This document shows, in pieces, positions 1 through 10,060 of a stretch of 64,000 nucleotides of DNA. The DNA is from Guyanagaster necrorhizus. Lineage: Eukaryota > Basidiomycota > Agaricomycetes > Agaricales > Physalacriaceae. The notes under the pieces were generated by a model. The model was not told where the DNA came from. It saw nothing but the letters and a program-made list of their open reading frames with translations, and ran no database searches. Positions within the stretch are counted from its first letter, which is position 1; each line of letters opens with the position of its first letter. The DNA lies in the NCBI RefSeq assembly GCF_019112545.1, contig NW_025064889.1:62001-126000 (forward strand), written 5' to 3'. Position numbers and translations under genes: made by a program.

Positions 1-1241
1 AAGACATTATCGTCAGCGTTTTCCACGAGCTTCAGATAAGCAGTGATGCAGAAACGTTAAGCTCTTGTGCAGTAGTTTGCCGCTCATGGTCGCGCATTGC
101 ACAAGACGCTTTGTTTGCCCGGTTCGATATCATCCTTGAGCCGGCCTACGTCCCAGTGTACAAGTTTCTCAGCTTTTTACCCGTTCCTGGAGGAACTCGC
201 ACCATTGAAAATTTCATTGACTTCGTCAGCGCTAACCCTCGGATCTCCCACTTGGCGAGGAACCTACGGTTTCGGATTCCCGCCAAAACTTCGCTCTTGG
301 ACGTCAACACGAACGTAGGGCCCATATTCTCCGTTCTCCGGCACCTTCACAAATTAAGGTCACTGTCGATAGACGCGAAGTGCTTCTGTGGTATAGCGCC
401 AGACGCTATCCTATCACGGTGTTACACCATGACCAAGCTCAGTCTCCGTGACGTTGTCTTTCCTCATGTCGGAAAGCTCATGGAGTTGATATGTTGCTTG
501 CCCATGTTAGAGGACCTAACATTGATTGGTAGCGGGCCGGCTGCTGTTTTTGAAGAGAGCATTGACATTCCTTGGGCCCTTCAGACTGTCCGGCCGCCTC
601 TTCGACGCCTAGTTATTCATATGGGCCATACGGTGATCACCAGTCTCATAAACGATTCCTTGCTCTGTATCAACGGCTTGCGCCATCTGGATATTCTTTT
701 CGTGGACGGTCTTAGTGAGGACGGTATACATTCTCTCGCTGAGTTGATAGACTTGAATACGTCCACTCTGCAGAGTCTATGTCTTCTGGATGGTCTCCCT
801 CGTAGTATGTCCATTCTCCTCTTCAGATAGCGACAGCTAATTCTTCTAATAGATACTCTTCTGTCGCTTGTTCCGGCTATCCGGTTACAAAGCCTTGAGG
901 TTTATCCCTTCCGTGGCGCCGTCCTCGAATTACTGACCGTCCTGCATGACATGTTTGCTGGCATAGCCGACAATACACTCGAAAACGTTACTATAGTTAT
1001 TGACGGAGACTACCTTCTCTATGAACTCGGCGAGCACTCTGCTGCATGGGAACGTCTACAGACATTACTATGCGGTTTCCCGAGGCTGCGAATGTTCAGC
1101 GTTCTCTTGATAAAAGAGTGTTATGAATACACCGTCACAGATCTGAGCTCATCATATGTGGCGGTGGCGGATTTGGAGGTACACCCAGCATTTTCAGAAT
1201 TGAGGAAGAACGGCAGAATGACCGTGGGCGAAAAGGTATAG
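1..1241 (+). CDS. F-box/LRR-like protein, 5' end outside window
   Basis: The reading frame is open from the window edge (frame of base 3) and starts inside an F-box: a helix pattern with VSVFHEL, then CAVVCRSW and IAQDALFARF, the usual agaricomycete F-box. The rest is a leucine-rich, weakly repeated segment (for example CCLPMLEDLTLIG) as in F-box proteins that recruit substrates to SCF ubiquitin ligases. A TAG at 828-830 would stop the frame. It lies inside a plausible 48-nt in-phase intron at 805-852 (donor GTATGT, branch-like GCTAAT, acceptor AATAG), after which the same frame continues to the stop at 1239-1241. The start codon and part of the F-box lie upstream of the window. The substrate is unknown. 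Family call good, intron inferred. Confidence 0.75.
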
Positions 1242-1804
1242 CTGATGACCATCGCTCTCCTTATGAATGCTCATGGGTATTTTTCTCAGTTCATTGATGG
1301 CATTAACTTCGAATAATGGAACTGCACTTGATGAACTCTCAGGTCTCTGGTCCACGTAATGTATTTTATTATGGTCATAGAGTAGCGAAGGCATGCTAGC
1401 AGGTGGCCGTAATGTAACGCCCCAGGTAGTTCAAATGCGCCAAGTAGAGACGAATGGTGTGACAAGTATGTAAAACCGGACAGGCAAGGTCGGGCAGCAT
1501 CGTTGTACTTGTCTTTATCGCCCTCCCAGGAAAGCACCTAGTGGGGCTGGAGTATGGTAGAGATATTGGATAGAAATACCCTTTCTATTTGTTCTTATGT
1601 CATTCTACATGAAGAACGAGGAAAATATGCGTCACTTGCGTTTGTAAGCCAAATAAGGAAGCTTACTAGCTTCACTCGAACCACGGCCATCAATCCTCTG
1701 GCAACTGAACGCCCTACAATACACTATCAAAACTATTGTTGTAAGTCCCTTCTTCGCTCTCTCTGTCTCTAAATATCTTCCAATGTTGTTAAAAGCACTG
1801 CACC
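1242..1804. other. intergenic
   Basis: No convincing coding signal. Only short ORFs without family features are present on either strand. Confidence 0.5.
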
Positions 1805-2311
1805 ATGTCGCTGCCGACATCCAATACATCCTACAGAGCTCAAACGTCAGACGATTCTTGTTTCCCGCTTAATGAAGATTTGTTGAAAGGCGCATCTCCT
1901 GAAGAAAGACTTGAGCATCTCGTAAAAGAGATAAATATGCACCACATCGCCCATCGCCTCCGATGCTGCCTAACCTCAGTCATTTCGTCTCGCCTATCTC
2001 TTCCTCAAAGTAACAGCTCCTTCTCCGACACACACTATCTGGGCACTCTATCTAATAAACAAGACGACTTCGCTGGCGCGTCTCCAGGTTTTCCCAGCAA
2101 GAGTCAGGAGCTATCTGAAGATACCTACCTTTTCCGCCGAGTCGAAACTGTTCATCAATCGGAGACTGGAACGGTATTGTCTCCCATCTGCGACATTCGC
2201 TCTTCTTCCTCAAAGTTGATCATTTCCTCTATCCGCTCGACGATTCGCTTAGAAGATGAATCAGAACCCTCGCAGTGTGGATGTTCAAAGGCACGGCCTG
2301 GAGAGCGTTAG
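1805..2311 (+). CDS. hypothetical protein, 168 aa
   Basis: Single-exon frame from an ATG preceded by CACC to a TAG. The product is Ser/Thr-rich with no domain I recognise. There is a short charged helix near residues 28-50 (PEERLEHLVKEI) and a Cys pair (RLRCC) near residue 55. No signal peptide or membrane segment is visible. It stands alone between an F-box gene and a convergent minus-strand gene. It could be a small lineage-specific protein or a chance ORF. Confidence 0.35.
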   Translation: MSLPTSNTSYRAQTSDDSCFPLNEDLLKGASPEERLEHLVKEINMHHIAHRLRCCLTSVISSRLSLPQSNSSFSDTHYLGTLSNKQDDFAGASPGFPSKSQELSEDTYLFRRVETVHQSETGTVLSPICDIRSSSSKLIISSIRSTIRLEDESEPSQCGCSKARPGER

Positions 2312-2528
2312 ATATATTCGCTGATCTCTGCTCAGATACTAGTCTTTTTCATTATTTTTTACACCAGCGATTGCCTATATTATCTCTTCCTTGTAAAACT
2401 AAAGCCTGAATTGAGTCATAAGAGTCATTAGTCAATAAAGGTATCGTCTAGGTCTTAAATAGATGACGGAGCGTTACGATGCTAAGAATACAGTTATACG
2501 TTGAATGTCATATGAGAATAGTGCCAGC

Positions 2529-3881
2529 TCATCTCTTACAAGTTATATTCCAATCCCATCGTTTCTCTCTTCGAAGTTCCAATGCCACTTCGACCTTCCC
2601 GTTCTTGTCGTGGCTCAGCACTTTCATGCCATTGAACACCACAAACCCATCCAATAAATCTATTCTCAAGTCGTCCTCGATTTCTTCCGGGCCTCGCATG
2701 AACATGCGCTTCGATTTGGCAGCGAAAACGGTGTTCCGATCGTCCACAGTCATCATTTTCATCGCCTTCTTACTGATATTCGCATAAAAGTAACCACGTA
2801 TCCCTTCAAGCAGTCCCTGTATCGTGGGAGAGTATTTGAAGTGGATCTTGGAGAACCTAGGGTGAGAATGTACAACGATTTCCGTTGCGCCCGGGCATGC
2901 CGGCACATTAAGCTTAGAGATGACCCCGGAACTGATACTTGAGAGCAGAGACACAGTTTTCTGCGAAGGGACGTCAAGCATGGACCAGAGAAGTGGTTGC
3001 ACGGTCGTCAGGTCCACATGAAGGTGATATAGACTAAGATCTTGCGGAAGCGAGGCAGCAAGTCTTCTGAGGTCAAATGAGTCACTCTTGGGCCGCTCCT
3101 TCGAAGAGGATTTTGACTTGTGTGGAGTCACTTTAGAGCACTCAGCCGATGAAGATGTATGGGAGGGTTTTAGATCCAGCGAAGCTCTCTTTCGATGTGA
3201 AAGTCTTGTCGCCATAGTCGGAAGAGGAGACGGCTCGGCAGGAGCGGGCTGCGGGGTCGCCTGAGTCGTTGGTTCATGGTTTTGATACCACTGCCACTGC
3301 CAGCCATTTCGGGTATTGTGCCACTGCCCTCGTGGATTGGACCACCTTTTCTCGCTCGGGTCCCATTTCCACTCGTCGTCGAGGGTACCCACTGGGACAT
3401 TTGCGTCTTGTTTCCGTGGCCCTGACCATCGACCCGGGGAGGGTTGCCACCCCCCCTGAGGATCGATCCACGCCTCTCCATTGTCGTTCAACTTGAGCTT
3501 TCCGAAGGAAAACGCAGCGCGTCGATGTGTCGGACGCGTTCTTGAGTGGGAAGCGCGTCGGTGATGAGACTCTGACCAAGGCTGGTACATCGATGGCACT
3601 GTCGAAACAGGGCGCGGGTATGGATCCGATAGAGCATAGATCGCTAACGATGATCCGAACGCTGCACCACGGTCATTAATCGTTGCTGCAGATAGGGCAG
3701 TCCGACGCGTACCAGGAGTTTCATGCAGTTTTACTTTAACCTTTCGTAGTATAGATTGAGTGGGAAAGCACGTGCGATGGCGAGGGACGAATCTCGGAAC
3801 GTTATTAGGATCTGCGAGACCATGACACGGGATAGGAAAGGTGGTGAAGCTCCCGAACTGTACACCTTTCCTGTGGGGCAT
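2529..3881 (-). CDS. hypothetical W-rich protein, 450 aa
   Basis: Uninterrupted 450-codon minus-strand frame. The N-terminal third is basic and disordered. Residues about 125-205 are a Trp/Gly/Pro-rich stretch with repeated short units (GGWQPSPGRW, KWDPSEKRWSNPRGQW). A Ser/Lys-rich linker follows. The C-terminal 150 residues look folded, with alternating hydrophobic strands and a segment TIQGLLEGIRGYF that resembles, by memory only, the DUF6699-type domain common in agaricomycetes. No catalytic motif is seen. The length and lack of stops support a real gene. Function unknown. Confidence 0.65.
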   Translation of the reverse strand: MPHRKGVQFGSFTTFPIPCHGLADPNNVPRFVPRHRTCFPTQSILRKVKVKLHETPGTRRTALSAATINDRGAAFGSSLAIYALSDPYPRPVSTVPSMYQPWSESHHRRASHSRTRPTHRRAAFSFGKLKLNDNGEAWIDPQGGWQPSPGRWSGPRKQDANVPVGTLDDEWKWDPSEKRWSNPRGQWHNTRNGWQWQWYQNHEPTTQATPQPAPAEPSPLPTMATRLSHRKRASLDLKPSHTSSSAECSKVTPHKSKSSSKERPKSDSFDLRRLAASLPQDLSLYHLHVDLTTVQPLLWSMLDVPSQKTVSLLSSISSGVISKLNVPACPGATEIVVHSHPRFSKIHFKYSPTIQGLLEGIRGYFYANISKKAMKMMTVDDRNTVFAAKSKRMFMRGPEEIEDDLRIDLLDGFVVFNGMKVLSHDKNGKVEVALELRREKRWDWNITCKR

Positions 3882-5357
3882 CGGTCGATTGTTGAAGAGA
3901 GGAAGGTAGAGAGAGGAAGGTAGGGGCCAAGAGCAAGGTATCTAACTATCATCTTTCTGTCTCAGATAAATTTCAACAGACAAAGCAAAATGCATTGTGC
4001 AAAAACAATGTCAACTTTCCCGAGTTGTGGCCGATGGTATCACGTCACGTGGTCGTGGTCACGCGGCAGCTCCCGCGAATTGGCGATGATCGGCGTCTGA
4101 GCTCAACGGTCACGGCTTGAGGATCGCACATGGGCTTGATGACGGTAATAATATTCCACTGACTACCGTCAAATTGGCTGGACCGACTTTAATGCTTTCA
4201 TAATGCTTTTTTGGCAGATGGGATCGCTACGACGACGGCCACGATGCCACGTAGCTTCCCTCCCCCCATCCCATGGATAAGGACAACTTGTCGCTGAAGG
4301 GAGACAAAGTCTAGATTCACCGATTATTGTCAAGCAAAGGTGCACATTTCGACCGGACGACGTCTGCCTGTTCGACGTGTTAAATACGTTGGGAGCGGTC
4401 TTCATGTATCCTGGCACTGCCGTCTATCCAAATATGCTTGTATCGCTAAAGAATGATCAAAATCAGATAAGAGATGGGGACAAGATAGATTAGTATTAAT
4501 CTTAAGGTAGTTTCATTGATTCCGCAGCTGGATGTTGAACAAGCTCGTAGTCGCACTATACATGTGTATCTGTTGTATCGTTTACATGCTGAGTAATTTT
4601 CGTTCGACCTGCAACTGGATTATGTTGATGATAGCTCCGGTCGGTGATAAATATATCATCAGGTACCAAAATGCAATCATGCTAAATATAGGTATAAGCA
4701 GTGCCGCGAGTGCCCACAAGGCGGCTTGCTAAGTATAGCCAAAAGGCACCAACCCATTGAATAGCTGTCAGTGTTCCAACTATAACCGTCTATTGATCAT
4801 TCAGTCAGATGCTCAAGTCAACAAATATTGTTTGGATAAAAGAGTCATGAAAGCGGGGTGGAAACATTGGGAAGACCAAAATCTGCTTTATTTTCCGCGA
4901 TACTGTGAAAGTAAAAGCAAATGGAGAATCCGCTCCAACGCCTCGCTCCGTGTCCGGAGATGAAAAACGTCATGCCGTCATCGGCATGGTTAAAATAGAT
5001 GTTTTGATCGGTTCTATTTCTATCTTTGAGAATGCGCAGCAACGGGCTAAAAACTGCACACCACGAACCACTTGAAGACTCGAAAAGTTTCATCTCCTGT
5101 GTACCAAAATAGATGGTTACTGTGACATGCTCTCTCTGTTACAAACTTATGCTTGTAAGGGCGAACGGTCACTACTGTCAGTTTCACCGAACTTGGTTGA
5201 TATTTTCTCCGAGCTAATATTCATCATCAACTGCGCGTGTAGATCTAGGGAGACCGGCACACGACCATCGCAGCTCACACGACCGCTTTTCTCCGGAGCC
5301 ATGTCATCCTGCTCTTGTTGAAGGCTACGTCGAAATACTCTCTGCTCCGTTCATACC
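3882..5357. other. intergenic
   Basis: About 1.5 kb, AT-richer than the flanking genes, with no supported gene. It should contain the promoter of the plus-strand Stealth gene that starts at 5358 and that of the minus-strand gene ending at 3881. No clear TATA box was chosen. Confidence 0.5.
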
Positions 5358-7990
5358 ATGGCATTTGGAGCTTATCCACACTCATCGGGCCAGTCTTTAG
5401 ACGAGGGGCAAGACATCGCTATACCCGCAGCAGCAGGACCTGCTTTGCGAAGTAATTTGAAGAAGCTTATCCTGGGACACGACTCCTCCCTCCTCCCCCA
5501 GACCGCGCTCCCATCTCCAAAGTCCCCCCGCAGATTTTCGCGAGTGATCTTGTGTTCAGGACTCGTCATTTTGTCTGTCCTCGGTTTTTGCATCGTGCAT
5601 GTCTTTCCGGACAACCGCAGCCAACCCACCACATTCTCTTGGACACCCTTTCAACATAATCCCGACTCTCCCTCTGAGGATCTTGTGCCTCAATCGTCGC
5701 TACTGTCTGATATCGATACGTGGCAGACGAATTATTCCCCTTCATCCTTATGCACTCCTTCAAATCAGCCTCGAGACCCACACCTAATGTCGGTGCACTC
5801 AAATTCCTACAACGCCTTCACCCTCCATGAGGATACCTCCAGGAAGCCTTTCAGTCTACTTCCCGTGACTCCAATACCAGTCAGCTGTCTTGAAGAATAC
5901 TTTCGTGGAAAGATCTGTCCTGGTACTGAAGCCGAAACGACCGGTAACAATACGCCAACCGCAGCACTGGCACCCATGGATATTGTCTGGTCCTGGGTAA
6001 ATGGAAGCGACCCTTTGCACGTTGCAGCACTTTCTGAAGCCGAGCACGCGCTGAGTTACGCCACCTCGAAACCCAAACTCTACCGGTAAGCGTCTCGTTC
6101 AGTCTTCCATTCTATACTCTTGTCCAATCCTTGTCACCATAGGGATCATGATGAGCTCAGACACTCCATGCGTTCCGCTCTTGCAGCCTTCCGCAATGGC
6201 GCTGGTAACTTCCATCTCCTCACATCAGATACGCAGGCGCCCTCGTCTGAGTTTTCATCTCAGCTGCGGTACGGCCAGATACCCCAATGGCTCTCTGCAT
6301 CGGATTGGAACGACCACAACGTCTCACTTGTTATCCGCCACCATTCCCAGTTCTTCTCACCCCAGGCATATGCTGGTCCCACCTTTAACAGTTTTGCAAT
6401 CGAGTCACAATTGGGACACCTCTGTAATGTGTCGGAGAACTTCATATACATGAATGACGATTTCTTCTTCGTGGGGCCGGTGTACCCGGAGGACTTCTAT
6501 ACGCCACTTTACGGTCCCGTACTGAGGTTCCAGTATGATATTGCCGTCTCTCCGCATAATCCTTCCAAGGCTTCTGGCGATGGAGAATGGCGTCCGCTAG
6601 ATTATAGCAGTCATTTGCTGTCGAAGCGTTTCGGCTCGCGTCCAAGACTTTACATCGTCCATGCACACAAGTCGATCAGCCTTCCCATTATGCACGAGAT
6701 GGCTGCGGGAATGTGGGCGAAGGAGTTTGAGGCCACCGCCCACCGACCCTTCCGCGGAATGAATGGACGTCCCACCGCCACCGCTAAGTGTACCTGTTCC
6801 TGACAGATTAAATTGAAGAATCACTGCTGATTAAAGGTCAGCGCCCAAACCGGTTCAAGATGGAGACGATGTTCATCCGGGTTTTTTGTTCAACAATTAC
6901 CTGATTGATCGGGCCCGAGAGGCGCTATTGTGGTCTTGGGTAATAGGTCGTATCGGTGGGAGCGGAACGCCATCTGATAACGCTGGCGGTGACGGGAACG
7001 AAGACCTATGGATACCAGGCGTGCACGGGCGCCGAGCATGGGGGGAGCTAGGCGGTAATTTGGATGACACCAGGATAAGAGTTCAGCAACCGATTCGGGA
7101 GACCCTAGATCAAGATCGTGTAGAAGGGGCAGTTCAGTCAAGCCGGGAAAACGGGATGCAGAGCCAGTACAAATTTTCTTCTCAAGACGGATGTCCACTG
7201 CAGTATACTACCCCAAACTTACCTGGATCGCCGCCTCGCCTGGCCACGAATCCTCATTTTAAGGGTTACTCGGCCCGCGCGGCTCCGGAATGTGAGATAA
7301 CATGGAGTGAGTGCTTCGAGAAGGCAGGGAAGCCCATCAGGAGTGCCAGTAGCATGTTCGTTCACGTCGCATTCGAGAAGTTTCGGTGTGGGGATTGCAG
7401 TAAGCATATATAAACCTCATTTTTCAAAATGAATACTGACACGTTTCTAGTCATTCGCGCGCTGTTGAACGTCTCGGGACCTCTGGGTATATCCGAGTTT
7501 CTTCCGTCACCTGATAGGACGGTGTCCGTATCGCATAGCCTAGCAGACTATGTCCCGACAACAGCACCCCCGCATCTTCCATTAGCGTCTGACTACAAGG
7601 ATATCAACTTTTCGTTGGATTCTGTAATGGGGCCATGGCTGGCGGAGGTGTCTATTCGCCGAGGACGCGGAGCAGCTGTGAATGTCAGGGAATGGACAAT
7701 GATGGTGATACAGCGATATCGTTATGTTGTCGGTGAGTCGGCATCAGCTAAAGAAAATATTGAACCCTTTAACAAACACTCATGTAGGAGAGCTCGGAAC
7801 AAGATTCGCGTCAATAACGACTGTGGGATCTGCGCGTAGCCAGCTTAAGAGTCTCAAAGATAACGCAGATTTGAGACTGGTATGTATCAATGATGACTTG
7901 GAGAGCCCATCGAGTGTAGTTGAGGTAAACGATATATTACATAGATTTTTCGAAGAGAAATGGCCCTTACCCGCCGTTTGGGAAGCGTAA
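5358..7990 (+). CDS. Stealth-family sugar-phosphate transferase (fungal Xpt1-like), 805 aa
   Basis: Five exons reconstructed by eye: 5358-6085, 6143-6789, 6842-7399, 7451-7732, 7788-7990. The sum is 2418 nt, an exact codon count. An N-terminal cytoplasmic tail is followed by one membrane span at about residues 57-82, giving a type II Golgi-type topology. The conserved regions follow in order: CR1 MDIVWSWVNGSD (residue 207 on), CR2 with DHDELRHSMRSAL, CR3 FIYMNDDFFFVGP, a WSWVIGRIGG block, and the C-terminal CR4 with CINDDLE and FFEEKWPLPAVWE. Stealth proteins transfer hexose- or xylose-1-phosphate. The characterised fungal relative is the Cryptococcus xylosylphosphotransferase Xpt1, which acts on O-glycans. 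The substrate here is inferred. All four introns are 52-57 nt; one donor is the weaker GTACCT (6790). No defects seen. Confidence 0.93.
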
Positions 7991-9840
7991 TTCATTTCCA
8001 TGCTAATTTATATCAATAGTCTGTATACCAACCTGTACTTCATACCCTAGCTTGCAAACCAATGACTATAATTGGTAGGGAAAGGGCAAAGTTGAATCAA
8101 AGGCTCGGAGACGATGTGTAGTGCACAAATCTTAGTGTAAATTCGCATTCACAATAATCTTGTTATCTTCGAATCCAACGATAACTAGTCTGCATTCAGT
8201 TTAATGGCGGGACAAGACCATGTTATCTCGTTAACGATAGGCAGGTTACTTTCGGTCGAAAATACGTTGACATTTCGTGGTGGTTGTCGGCAGCACCAAG
8301 TCCATTCTCGTCCAAAGTGTAAACCGGATAGTAGATCTTGTGATCGTCAATGGACATCCAACTCCTCTTCAGATCCTCTTGGAATCTGAGGGTACGCAGT
8401 GGGTAGACTAGGGGCTGGTAAAGCCAGTCTCTGGCTCCTACAGACTTGAACCTTCTATTATCTGGAAAAGACGCGACATCTCCAACAGATCCTGCAACCC
8501 TAAACAAGTTTGAATGGCCGTTCGCAAAGCCAAAGATCGTTGACGCACCAAGTTCATAGTAAGCAAATCGACCATTTGACGTTCAAGCCTAGGTGATTAT
8601 GAACCAATGTAGACCGTGATGATGTCCAAGTTGGGAGAGATTACAAGAAAACATATACGACACAGGTGCAGAACCTTGAGATGATAACGTTCGAGCTCAC
8701 GGATATGCGGAACTCGCGACGTCGCCGGTGCAACGCCACCTGAGGCAACCGGTGCAGAAGCTCGAGATGGTATTTAAGCCCATCGGTGCATGACTCATGA
8801 TGTTGCTAGAGCTGCGCCAGTGTTAATAAGAAATTCTGTTAAATGTGATATCTATAAGTCTCCGATAAGACTCCGCGATAGCTGGGCATGAGCAAAGCCA
8901 ACCGGAAAGGTGTAAAGCAGAGGTGAGGTTTAAATGATAACCGAAAGGTAATAGGTCGTCGAATAAAGGAGATAAGGATGAGAGGTAGGGAGCTAGTAAG
9001 AGTCCGGAGGGAAGGAGCGATGTCCTGAAGTTGGTTTCCAATGCCATGAACAGCTAGATAAGGTGGCTGGTAGAGGGTAATGGACGCCGGGTGTGGTCAC
9101 AGGTGAGAGGACCACGATTAAGCCGTGTATCTTGGGTGTTGCCATGGAAGAGAAGGTCACGATGGAACCATTCGACCATAGTGCGGCATAGATGCTGAAG
9201 ATCGTGACGGTCGGAGGAGCCGCAGGACATAATTATCACCAGTAAACACGATGCGAAGGTGAGCCCGGTGTAGAGAGAAATGAGTGAGAATTGTTGTGCA
9301 CCCCAGCAGCACATAGTGCGGTGGGTCCCAGTGAGGCCTGAACATTCATGAGGTGGGTAGAGTTGCTATGGCATGGACCTCGCATCCCGAAGATGTGGGT
9401 TGACCGTAGTGATAGTATGAAGGAGGATAAAATGATACCCCGAAAGATGACGTGCTAGTCAACCGACGACGCTCAGATTGGCAATATTTGTATCTAAGAA
9501 TATCACCTCCGATAAGCTGGAAATCCTGCTTAGCTTTTTCCGTTTCCACCGTACTCACGGGTACCCGCAACTATGGTTGTGCCAGTATCGATTGCCGCAT
9601 AGGCGTCTGAGCCGGGGCCTATGGTGGCAAGCAGTCACCGAGATTCGACTGACAGAGATATGCTCCTTGGAGAATATGTCAAGCGAGTGTATGGTACCTA
9701 CATTTGCCTGGCAAAGACTCAAAGCGTCATATGCTGTATGCACCAGTCCTTCTCCGAGTCTTTGCATGTGTAATTGTACCGGTGGACCCGTATATCCTTG
9801 ATCCATTCTTCCTCGTCCGGTGACCCTCTAGCACAGGTAC
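7991..9840. other. intergenic
   Basis: About 1.85 kb with no convincing gene. Scattered minus-strand ORFs of 60-95 codons have no recognisable family features or linked exons. Confidence 0.5.
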
Positions 9841-9847
9841 ATATAAG
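9841..9847 (+). promoter_or_regulatory. possible TATA box
   Basis: ATATAAG lies about 220 bases upstream of the first recoverable codons of the flavin monooxygenase locus. If it is used, a start ATG would be expected shortly after. None is present in 9847-10060. Confidence 0.3.
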
Positions 9848-10060
9848 GGCGCCTTCTCCTCTTCGCCAGTGCCATTTGAGCACCAATCTGTTTTTCCCGT
9901 GCTTCATTTTCTCAACCCCGAAACTGACGTTAAAAAGAGCCTTCTCCTAGGCGCGAAGACATCAAGCTCGAGCGACTGGAACTATCTTAGGAAATCTGGT
10001 AAGTACCTCCAATTGTATTTGCAGTAGTGCGTAGCCGATATCTGCTATCCAGGCTTTCAG

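Noticed and set aside
8823..9345. Minus-strand ORFs with hydrophobic content
   Set aside because: No splice pattern or family resemblance. Hydrophobicity alone is not enough.
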